DNA of 14,623 nucleotides, taken from positions 1 to 14,623 of the forward strand of contig JADLBB010000253.1 in NCBI GenBank assembly GCA_020848055.1, in the 5' to 3' direction. How positions within the stretch are numbered: position 1 is the stretch's first letter; each line of letters begins with the position of its first letter. The stretch comes from Chloroflexota bacterium. Lineage in GTDB: Bacteria > Chloroflexota > Limnocylindria > QHBO01. Below are positions 7,540-13,109 of this stretch, piece after piece. The translations under genes and the position numbers were made by a program. The notes under the pieces are model-generated. The model was not told the origin of the DNA, made no database searches, and worked only from the letters and a program-made list of their open reading frames with translations.

Positions 7540-8612
7540 CAACCGCCCGGTGGCGCGGCGAACGGCAGCAGCAGCAAGTCGCCGGGCTCGACGCCGACGA
7601 CCACCGCGAGCCCACCGGTCGAGACCACGACGCTGATGGGAACGGTCGTGCCGTCGGCCAGTTGGACGCTCTGGCCACCGGCCGGATCGGTGACGATGGC
7701 CGCCGTCGGCACGACCGGTCCGCTGGTGGTGGGCACCACGATGATCTCGGCCGCCAGGTTGGTGCGTCCGACCGCCGGGATGGCCGCCGCGCAGGCGTCG
7801 CCGCACACCGGTCCGCCACCGGGGGCGGTCAACACCAGGTCGAGCCGCGGCAGGCCCTGGTCGTTGGTCTCGACCGCGCGGGCGATGACGGCCTCCCAGG
7901 TGATATCGGCCGCCGTCAGGACCACCCTTCCAGTCAGCGGCACGAGATTGCGCTGCTCAGGGGTGAGTGGGATGACGACCGACGGCTCGGCGGCCAGCGC
8001 CTGGAGCACGACCTCGCCACCGTTCAGCGGCGCCCCGACCGTGAGTGCCTCGGTGGGCAGGACGCGCACGGGCAGGTCGGGCGCATACAGCACGTCACCC
8101 TGGCGCACGATGCCGTCATCGGTCGCCCCCGACGCGCGCTGCCAGGCGCGCACGGCCGTCGTGGTGGCCGCATCGAACGTGGCGTCGGGGGCGGCGTCGA
8201 GATAGCCGAGCTCCGCCAGCAGCGTCTCGAGCTGGGTCACATCGGCGCCGACCACCCCGGCGGCGAGATCCCGAAATGCGGGCACCGCGCCAACGGCGAT
8301 GACGACCGGGCGCAGGTTGACGCTGTACAGCACGTCCCCGATGTCCACCTCGTCACCGGCGGCCACCGCCAACGAGGTCACCACCCCGGCGCTCCAGGCC
8401 CGACCCAGGGGCGTGGCCGGCCACTCGGCCACCGCGGCGAACCCGAGGGACTGTCCCAGGGTCTGCTCGACCACGGTGTACGTCACCGGCTGGCCGGCGC
8501 TGGCCAACGGATCATCCGGTGGCGCCAGAGCCACCCGCCCGGCCCAGAAGCCGGCTGCCCCCACTGCGACCAGGGCGAGGATCAATATGCCGGCGGTCAA
8601 CCAACGCCTCAT
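7539..8612 (-). CDS. HlyD/MacA-like exporter adaptor with peptidoglycan-binding domain
   Basis: The 357-residue protein has one N-terminal helix (about 5-27) and an extracytoplasmic body. A lipoyl-like strand pair near 73-98 (AGVVTSLAVAAGDEVDIGDVLYSV) marks a membrane-fusion adaptor. Residues 112-162 (FRDLAAGVVGADVTQLETLL to AVRAWQRASG) form a PG_binding_1 domain inserted where the helical hairpin normally sits. The C-terminal half is beta-barrel-like. It would link the permease to the cell wall. ATG 8612 has GGAGGG about 9 bases upstream and lies 37 bases after lipoprotein B, so module B and the exporter probably form one five-gene transcript. A Cys pair (GPVCGDACAA) sits in the barrel region. 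Confidence 0.88.
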   Translation of the reverse strand: MRRWLTAGILILALVAVGAAGFWAGRVALAPPDDPLASAGQPVTYTVVEQTLGQSLGFAAVAEWPATPLGRAWSAGVVTSLAVAAGDEVDIGDVLYSVNLRPVVIAVGAVPAFRDLAAGVVGADVTQLETLLAELGYLDAAPDATFDAATTTAVRAWQRASGATDDGIVRQGDVLYAPDLPVRVLPTEALTVGAPLNGGEVVLQALAAEPSVVIPLTPEQRNLVPLTGRVVLTAADITWEAVIARAVETNDQGLPRLDLVLTAPGGGPVCGDACAAAIPAVGRTNLAAEIIVVPTTSGPVVPTAAIVTDPAGGQSVQLADGTTVPISVVVSTGGLAVVVGVEPGDLLLLPFAAPPGG

Positions 8613-8649
8613 GCGCCAGGTCCCTCCATCGATGGTCGAGCCATTGCGA

Positions 8650-9321
8650 TCAAGGCGTGGCACCCGATGCGAGCATCTCGAATAGGACCACCAGGTCCTG
8701 CGGACAGTCGTGCTCGAGCCGGTCGATGTCCTCTGACACGCCGTCATACGGGTGCCATCTATGGCCGGAATCGATGTACGCCTCCAATGACGGCGGGGCG
8801 GAGGGCGAGTACCCGTTCTCAACCAGGCACCGATACGTCAGCATGTAGGCTTCGTACCATGCGCGGAGCTCCTCGTCCCCCGGCGGAGACGGCGCTTTGA
8901 CAAGACCGCTGCTGATCGCGGCCTCCTCGCACGTGCCCATCGCGTCGCGGAAGGCTGCCTCTTGGGAGCCGAAGTTCGCCGTCAAACCGCCATAACTGAT
9001 CTCAACCACAAACCCGGCGCTTTCAACACACGACTTCATCCACGCCAGGAACTCGGCGCTACCGTAGGGAACGAGTGCATCGCCAAGCACGTAGGCAGCA
9101 TACGGTCCCAGCAATTCCCGATAGTTAACTCCAGCCGTGGGCAGCGGTGGCGGTACAGGCTCCGCGATCTGGCCGCTGGCCGTTGCGGCCGCCGTGCCGG
9201 ATGACGGAGCGCGGGACTCGAGGTCAACCATGCTCGGAGCGGCACTCTCCCGCACAGGACTGGAGCAAGATGCAAGGGCGAGGGTCACGACCCATGCGAC
9301 GACGAATCGACGGCGCGCCAT
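8650..9321 (-). CDS. module B lipoprotein with four conserved cysteines
   Basis: A 223-residue paralogue of the lipoproteins at 4761-5330 and 12019-12657. The signal peptide ends in LALASC with lipid-accepting Cys19. A long Ser/Ala/Pro tether includes PVPPPLPT near 56-62. The domain carries Cys98, Cys131, Cys165 and Cys206, with the shared stretches CLVENGYSPSAPPSLEAYID, WHPYDG and CPQDLVVLFEMLASG at the C-terminus. ATG 9321 follows the stop of the small secreted gene after a single base (TGAGATG). The exporter adaptor starts 37 bases downstream, which ties this lipoprotein to the ABC system. Function unknown; an outer-face partner or immunity factor for the secreted protein is inference. Confidence 0.85.
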   Translation of the reverse strand: MARRRFVVAWVVTLALASCSSPVRESAAPSMVDLESRAPSSGTAAATASGQIAEPVPPPLPTAGVNYRELLGPYAAYVLGDALVPYGSAEFLAWMKSCVESAGFVVEISYGGLTANFGSQEAAFRDAMGTCEEAAISSGLVKAPSPPGDEELRAWYEAYMLTYRCLVENGYSPSAPPSLEAYIDSGHRWHPYDGVSEDIDRLEHDCPQDLVVLFEMLASGATP

Positions 9322-9322
9322 C

Positions 9323-9637
9323 TCAGAGGATGCAGGACGCGTGGGGATTGCCCAAGTTCGGACCCGCAACAGTCCCCGTCTCCAGCCCGAACTCGTAGCC
9401 CCAATTCCTGCTCATCGTCCTTCGTCCGTAGTAGTAGAAGTGCGTCAGCAGACTGTCGTGCGTGTGATCCTGCCAGTTGTCGGCGGTTCCGAACGTAAAG
9501 AAGATATCGCCGTCGCCGCAATCCGCTGAGACGCCTGCCGCATTTGTCGCCGGGGCAAGGGCCAAGGCGAGCACCAGCGCGACGCCAAGTAGTCCACTGT
9601 TTCGGAGTACTCGCACGCCGATTCGACTTTCCGACAT
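9323..9637 (-). CDS. module B small secreted protein
   Basis: The 104-residue protein has a signal peptide with a strongly hydrophobic core (LLGVALVLALALAPATNAA) and likely cleavage near residue 34. The mature part of about 70 residues is rich in aromatic and His residues (TADNWQDHTHDSLLTHFYYYG, RNWGYEFG). One cysteine lies near each end (Cys40 and Cys102), so a single disulfide could close the chain. The end, GPNLGNPHASCIL, recurs exactly in the broken copy at 12962-13105. ATG 9637 has GGGGAGG 6-7 bases upstream. The shared promoter element sits at 9705-9734. I do not recognise the family. Confidence 0.82.
   Translation of the reverse strand: MSESRIGVRVLRNSGLLGVALVLALALAPATNAAGVSADCGDGDIFFTFGTADNWQDHTHDSLLTHFYYYGRRTMSRNWGYEFGLETGTVAGPNLGNPHASCIL
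9327..9354. repeat. 28-base inverted repeat, copy 1 (3' end of module B small gene)
   Basis: The reverse complement is identical to 13074-13101. It covers the LGNPHASCIL end of the small secreted protein and shows recent duplication or gene conversion with module E. Confidence 0.88.
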
Positions 9638-9704
9638 TCCTAACCTCCCCGAGCTGTCGACTGTCGTTGGCGCACGTGTCTTGTGGTGCGCCCCTCTTTC
9701 TAAC

Positions 9705-9734
9705 TTATTGCCCGCGGCGAGCGAATGGGTTCCG
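9705..9734 (-). promoter_or_regulatory. shared ECF-type promoter element, module B/exporter copy
   Basis: On the - strand: CGGAACCC, then 12 bases, then CGGGCAATAA, aligned base for base in spacing with the other four copies. It ends 67 bases before the module B start codon. It would drive the small secreted protein, lipoprotein and three exporter genes together. Between here and the broken lipoprotein at 9869 I see no gene. Confidence 0.78.
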
Positions 9735-9868
9735 AAGGGCCGACCGCAGCAAATCGGCGCGATGTGCGTACGTCACCTGCCCGGGCCCCGCACGTCCGGC
9801 TCAACCGGGACTTCAAGAATGGTCGCCAGGCGCCTCATGCAGTCGCTGCCTCCGCTGCTGGTTGACCG

Positions 9869-10251
9869 CTACCGCTCGCCGCGCGAGGCAAGCAGCTCAA
9901 GGTGTGCCACGATGTCCTGCGGGCATTCGACCTCGACGGTCGTGGTGTCGACGATCGCATCATAGGGGTGCCAGTTCCGACCCCCAGCCTCGATGTAGCT
10001 GTCCACCGATGGCGGAGGCGACGTCGGACCGGCAGCGTCGGCGCCACCGGCACGGGGACCCCCGAGGCCGATGCGTCCGGTTCAGCGGAACTTCCGAGGC
10101 TGACGGGGCGTGGCGCAGACCCGCTGCTGTCGGCAGGATCGCCCGTGCAAGCTGCTGTGAGGGCAACCGCGAAAAGCAGCGCGGCCAGCGTGCGCATTCG
10201 AGGACGACCCGCACTCCTCGTCTTGGATGAGCCATCGTCCTCAGCGTTCAT
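9869..10251 (-). pseudogene. module D lipoprotein, broken by internal deletion and frameshift
   Basis: The 5' part encodes a good lipoprotein signal (MRTLAALLFAVALTAACTGD) and a Pro/Ser tether ending in VPVAPTLPV near 10035. The 3' part, in another frame, encodes SPPPSVDSYIEAGGRNWHPY and then ECPQDIVAHLELLASRGER before a TAG at 9869-9871. These match the two ends of lipoprotein B, but about 100 residues holding the first three conserved cysteines are missing and the frames do not join. Translation from 5' would run on in a meaningless frame to 9835. The start is either ATG 10251, overlapping the anti-sigma stop by 11 bases, or ATG 10197. The gene is last in the D operon after the sigma and anti-sigma genes. 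Confidence 0.8.
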
Positions 10252-10915
10252 CTGGGCTGTCCATCGGTATCTCGAGAACGGTGGACCCGTCGGGAGCAAG
10301 GAACTGCATAGGGTGGCCCGTCAGGGCAATGTCCTCGGGCCACCAGATCAGGTAGAAGCCGTCGTGGTAGCTGACCGTGACTCGCTCATCGCCAGTGTCG
10401 ATCACGACCATGTCGATGGATGAACCCAACACCTCCTCGTCAACGGACCCGGCTCGGCTGAACAGGCTGAAGGGCAGTTGATCGGCAGTCACGCGCCTCC
10501 AGGCGTGGTCGGTCTCGCGCAGGGTGCAGGTGACCAGAGACGTCCGTTGCGGCGCACGCTTCCCGAACAGCGCCATGGCGACGTCGTTTCGCTGATCGAT
10601 GAGCAGCGGAGTGCGCGAGGCGTCAGCCTGGTCCACGACGCCTGCGCACTCAGTGGTGGCCGAAGCGAGGAGCAGCGGGTCGGGTGGGGTCACAGGCGTG
10701 GAACTCCAAGCCGCCGCCGGACCGGCTTGCGTCACCACGACTGCGAGAATCGCCACTGCCAACGCAACCCCGGTCGCGAGGACAACGATCGAATGAGACG
10801 ACCTCCCTGCGGTCCTCCCGTAACGATGGCGCAGCGCGGCGCGCGCCGCTTCGCGACCCGCCTCGGTAGGCGGTGGTTCGTCCAGTTGACGCCGAAGGTC
10901 CTGGAGCTCACTCAT
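10241..10915 (-). CDS. membrane-anchored anti-sigma factor candidate
   Basis: The 224-residue protein starts 8 bases inside the ECF sigma gene end (ATG 10915), the usual place for its anti-sigma factor. Residues 1-40 form a charged cytoplasmic segment (SELQDLRRQLDEPPPTEAG), a single helix spans about 43-63, and about 155 residues lie outside with two cysteines (TTECAG and LVTCTL). The HxxxCxxC zinc motif of ZAS-type anti-sigmas is absent, so it would belong to a non-zinc class, or to the poorly defined membrane proteins often encoded beside ECF genes. The outer domain is a natural sensor. The sigma-binding role rests on position and topology only. Confidence 0.7.
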   Translation of the reverse strand: MSELQDLRRQLDEPPPTEAGREAARAALRHRYGRTAGRSSHSIVVLATGVALAVAILAVVVTQAGPAAAWSSTPVTPPDPLLLASATTECAGVVDQADASRTPLLIDQRNDVAMALFGKRAPQRTSLVTCTLRETDHAWRRVTADQLPFSLFSRAGSVDEEVLGSSIDMVVIDTGDERVTVSYHDGFYLIWWPEDIALTGHPMQFLAPDGSTVLEIPMDSPDER

Positions 10916-11504
10916 CGCTACCTCCCGGTTCCGGCAGGCCAACGGCCACGGAGGCTTCCGGGCTCAGCAGTCGGCGCAGCCGAACTCGCGCGCGATGCAA
11001 CCGGGACTTCACTGTGCCGATCGGAGCGGGGAGCGCCTCGGCGATCTCCTCGTAGGTGAGGTCGCCCAGGGCGTACAGCAGGAGAACCTCCCTTTCCTGA
11101 TCTGGGATCGAACGAAGCGCGTCGCGCATGCGGCGACGCAAAGCGTATGCCGCCGTTCGATCGATGGCCTCATCGGCGAACCCGACGGGCTCCGATGGTG
11201 CTTGGCCCCAGCGCCGAAGCATCGTGCGACGGCGTCTCTCGCGCCGGAACCAGCGACGAACGAGGTTGCTCGCGATACCGAAGAGCCAGGGTCGAGCAGA
11301 TGGGGCGTCCAATCGAAACGTCCGCCTCCGTTCGAACGCCACCAGGAAGACCTCCTGCGTCAGGTCGGGCCCGGCATCGGCGCCTACCGATCGAGTCACG
11401 AATGAGTAGACACGGTCGTAGTGACGGTCGAAGACGATCTCGAAGGACGCGGGATCGGTAATTGACCGTTCGATAGCCCATGCATCGGATCGCTCGGAGC
11501 CCAT
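10908..11504 (-). CDS. ECF-family RNA polymerase sigma factor
   Basis: A 198-residue group 4 sigma factor. Region 2 lies at about residues 20-95 (FDRHYDRVYSFVTRSVG, the DLTQEVFLVAF -10 recognition helix, PWLFGIASNLVRRWFR). Region 4 lies at about 125-185 (LRSIPDQEREVLLLYALGD, LTYEEIAEALPAPIGTVKSR helix-turn-helix). It has no extra C-terminal domain. ATG 11504 is the only reasonable start but lacks a strong ribosome-binding site, so it may rely on coupling to the upstream small gene, whose reading frame currently overlaps it. The operon is preceded by one of five shared GGAACC-type elements, so the factor probably activates itself and the other modules. Confidence 0.93.
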   Translation of the reverse strand: MGSERSDAWAIERSITDPASFEIVFDRHYDRVYSFVTRSVGADAGPDLTQEVFLVAFERRRTFRLDAPSARPWLFGIASNLVRRWFRRERRRRTMLRRWGQAPSEPVGFADEAIDRTAAYALRRRMRDALRSIPDQEREVLLLYALGDLTYEEIAEALPAPIGTVKSRLHRARVRLRRLLSPEASVAVGLPEPGGSDE

Positions 11505-11860
11505 TCGGACCGATCATGCCAGTCACGCCCCTCTCGGGCCACCGCGCCTGATGGCTCGCCCCCGTCAGCCAACTCGACACCGTCAGGCACACAGAATTCT
11601 GTGGCGGACTTGGAGGACGAATTGCTGTCGATGCTCAACGAGGCATTGGCCCTCCGGTGGGTGTTCACATAGTCGGTTCCACTGCCGGCAAAGTATCGGC
11701 TGCCCCCCTGCCAGAACACTGCCTTGTACGTGCCGTCTGCGCTGTTGTACGCCTCAATCCAGACGACGTGCCCTGGCGCGCACGACCCCGCCAGAGCAGG
11801 TCGCGCGGGGACCAGCATCAACGCCAGCGACGCGGCGACAATGAGTGGAATGCGTTTCAC
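11396..11860 (-). CDS. module D small secreted protein, probably with lost stop codon
   Basis: GTG 11860 behind GGAG (8-base gap) opens a signal peptide (RIPLIVAASLALMLVPARPALA|GS). The mature part has Cys27 and Cys90 and an aromatic stretch, HVVWIEAYNSADGTY, resembling the small protein of module A. In the sibling proteins the second terminal cysteine is followed within two to four residues by the stop (CIPAS, CIL, CPQ). Here the frame continues after EFCVP for about 60 low-quality residues and overlaps the sigma gene by 109 bases. One extra base after GTGCC would restore a TGA directly after FCVP, so a single-base loss is likely. The true functional product may end near 11585. Confidence 0.7.
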   Translation of the reverse strand: MKRIPLIVAASLALMLVPARPALAGSCAPGHVVWIEAYNSADGTYKAVFWQGGSRYFAGSGTDYVNTHRRANASLSIDSNSSSKSATEFCVPDGVELADGGEPSGAVAREGRDWHDRSEWAPSDPMHGLSNGQLPIPRPSRSSSTVTTTVSTHS

Positions 11861-11880
11861 GGTGGGTTCTCCTTCACCCT

Positions 11881-11910
11881 TACTTGCCCGTTGAGCCCGA
11901 TCGGGTTCCC
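11881..11910 (-). promoter_or_regulatory. shared ECF-type promoter element, module D/sigma operon copy
   Basis: On the - strand: GGGAACCCGATCGGG, then CTCAA, then CGGGCAAGTA. It ends 20 bases before GTG 11860, leaving room for only a short leader. It is the only candidate promoter in front of the sigma and anti-sigma genes, which implies positive autoregulation of the sigma factor. Confidence 0.78.
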
Positions 11911-12018
11911 AGCAAGCGTTGGGGGGAGCCGGAGCAACCTGGACAATGGGTTTGCGTGGCACGCGTCAGTTCTAGGGTCGGTTCGGGTTCGGGCCACTTG
12001 CCGACCATCGTCATTCGT

Positions 12019-12657
12019 TTACCACGCTGGGCATTGCTCTTGGATCTTCAGCTGAGCGACGACATCAGCAGGCAGGTTGGAGCCAGCCGAAGGCGCGACG
12101 CCCAGCGGTCCACCCCTTGGGGTGTTGGCATACACGTTCCACTCCGCGCCATCCACGAACGCGTCCCTGGACGGTGGATCAGTGTCGTACCCGATGCCGG
12201 TCAGACACTCGTTGACCTCGACCAGGCGATCGTATTCGGCATCGCGCTGCTCGCGGGACATAGGTTGTGGCTGGATCCAGCCCCTGCGGACGGCTTCGTC
12301 GCTACACAATTGGTCAACCATCGCCCACCGTTCGCGCTGAGCGGATGTCACCTTGCCGTAAACGCCCGGATTCGCGCCAGGGACCATTGAGATCTCAGCG
12401 GCGAATCCGAACGCCCTGACACAGAAGAGAAGCCATTGCATGTGGGCGAGGCTGCCAAACGGAGCGCCCGTCTCCTCAAAGGCTCCATACGAATCGGCCA
12501 CCGCCTCCACATCCACGACTCCGTCGAATGGTGATGATGGCGTCGGGACGACCGATGGCGACGGCGTGGCCGATGCGGCAATCGGGCCGCAGGCTGTGAG
12601 CAGGACAAGCATCATCGCCGGGGTCGCCAGGCCTCGCAGAGTTGTCTTGGTCAGCAT
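12019..12657 (-). CDS. module C lipoprotein with four conserved cysteines
   Basis: A 212-residue paralogue of the module A and B lipoproteins. The signal peptide ends LVLLTAC with lipidated Cys23, followed by a Pro/Ser/Thr tether (ATPSPSVVPTPSSP). The domain has Cys79, Cys118, Cys151 and Cys209, with CLTGIGYDTDPPSRDAFVDG and W-x-V-Y in the family positions. The last gap (Cys151 to Cys209) is longer than in the other two because of a GGPLGVAPSAGS insertion, and the chain stops at CPAW. ATG 12657 follows the stop of the upstream small gene after one base (TAGCATG). Divergence from A and B is high while the cysteines stay fixed, as expected for a fold kept by selection with a changing surface. 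Confidence 0.83.
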   Translation of the reverse strand: MLTKTTLRGLATPAMMLVLLTACGPIAASATPSPSVVPTPSSPFDGVVDVEAVADSYGAFEETGAPFGSLAHMQWLLFCVRAFGFAAEISMVPGANPGVYGKVTSAQRERWAMVDQLCSDEAVRRGWIQPQPMSREQRDAEYDRLVEVNECLTGIGYDTDPPSRDAFVDGAEWNVYANTPRGGPLGVAPSAGSNLPADVVAQLKIQEQCPAW

Positions 12658-12658
12658 G

Positions 12659-12826
12659 CTATTGCGGGCAGACAGCATTCTCGGAGTAAACCCCGACGCC
12701 CCACACGTCCCATTCGTGGGTGCCGGCAGCGGCCACGTGGGCCGGCCAGGAGAGGGTGAGCACCAACACGATTGCAGCCGCCAGACCTCCACCATTCCGT
12801 GTCGTTGTGATCCTCGTCGCCGTCAT
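12659..12826 (-). CDS. module C very small secreted peptide
   Basis: The 55-residue precursor has a signal peptide (GGGLAAAIVLVLTLSWPAHVAAA) and a predicted mature part of only about 20 residues, GTHEWDVWGVGVYSENAVC plus PQ. It carries the C-terminal cysteine of its siblings but not the N-terminal one. I prefer ATG 12826, 8 bases after GGAGG, over ATG 12832, which sits too close to it. It is either a genuine mini-peptide or a shortened relative of the 70-80 residue proteins of modules A and B. It occupies the same operon position as those: shared promoter upstream, lipoprotein one base downstream. Confidence 0.7.
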   Translation of the reverse strand: MTATRITTTRNGGGLAAAIVLVLTLSWPAHVAAAGTHEWDVWGVGVYSENAVCPQ

Positions 12827-12874
12827 TTCCATGCCCTCCTTGCGGATAGGACGGGAGACAACCCCGTCTATGCA

Positions 12875-12904
12875 TAGTTGCCCGCTGGAGACGATCGGGT
12901 TCCC
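12875..12904 (-). promoter_or_regulatory. shared ECF-type promoter element, module C copy
   Basis: On the - strand: GGGAACCCGATCG, then TCTCCAG, then CGGGCAACTA, ending 48 bases before ATG 12826. The first 13 bases are identical to the module D copy. It shares its upstream edge with the opposite-facing copy at 12904-12933. Confidence 0.78.
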
Positions 12905-12911
12905 GGAACCC
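12897..12911. promoter_or_regulatory. perfect palindrome formed by two back-to-back GGAACC boxes
   Basis: GGGTTCCCGGAACCC is symmetric about base 12904. Each arm is the -35-like box of one of two divergent module promoters (C on -, E on +). The two boxes are fused with no spacer, so two polymerases could not bind both at once. Confidence 0.75.
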
Positions 12912-12933
12912 AAACGTGCCGATCGGCGAAGTA
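12904..12933 (+). promoter_or_regulatory. shared ECF-type promoter element, module E copy
   Basis: On the + strand: CGGAACCCAAACGTGCC, then GAT, then CGGCGAAGTA, with the same inter-box spacing as the other copies. The downstream box is identical to the module A copy. It faces the broken module E genes. Confidence 0.75.
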
Positions 12934-12961
12934 TGGAGTGATGGAGGTCGCTCGCACGTGA

Positions 12962-13105
12962 ATGCGGCCACGCAATAGGTGCTCCTCGACGACGGTCGAG
13001 GGTCGAAAGAGGACGAGATGTTCAGGCAACCAGTGGTCGCCTTCATCGTCTGCGACCGTGAACGGCCCAAATCTGGGCAATCCCCACGCGTCCTGCATCC
13101 TGTAA
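12962..13105 (+). pseudogene. module E small secreted protein, lacking its signal peptide
   Basis: A 47-codon frame (ATG 12962, TAA 13103-13105) ends in GPNLGNPHASCIL, exactly the end of the module B small protein. Before that, EGRKRTRCSGNQW aligns loosely with YGRRTMSRNW of module B. The expected signal peptide and N-terminal cysteine region are missing, and a TGA directly precedes the ATG. Only 28 bases separate it from its promoter element, so about 150 bases have probably been deleted. The 28 bases at 13074-13101 are identical to module B. Confidence 0.75.
13074..13101. repeat. 28-base inverted repeat, copy 2 (3' end of module E small gene)
   Basis: Identical to the reverse complement of 9327-9354. 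The two copies face each other across about 3.7 kb, so recombination between them could invert the sigma region and module C. Confidence 0.88.
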
Positions 13106-13109
13106 TCGA

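Noticed and set aside
5327..9637. Small secreted proteins as members of the lactococcin 972 bacteriocin family
   Set aside because: The exporter context made this attractive, but the characteristic N-terminal GGG-W and repeated H/A-G pattern are not seen, so I leave the family unnamed.
11396..11585. Long C-terminal domain of the module D small protein
   Set aside because: The sequence after FCVP looks like out-of-frame sigma-gene coding with no similarity to siblings, so I treat it as readthrough rather than a domain.
12868..13098. 76-residue - strand open frame starting MQDAWGLPRFG
   Set aside because: It is antisense to the module E remnant, whose + strand frame matches module B; the start also lies inside that homologous tail.
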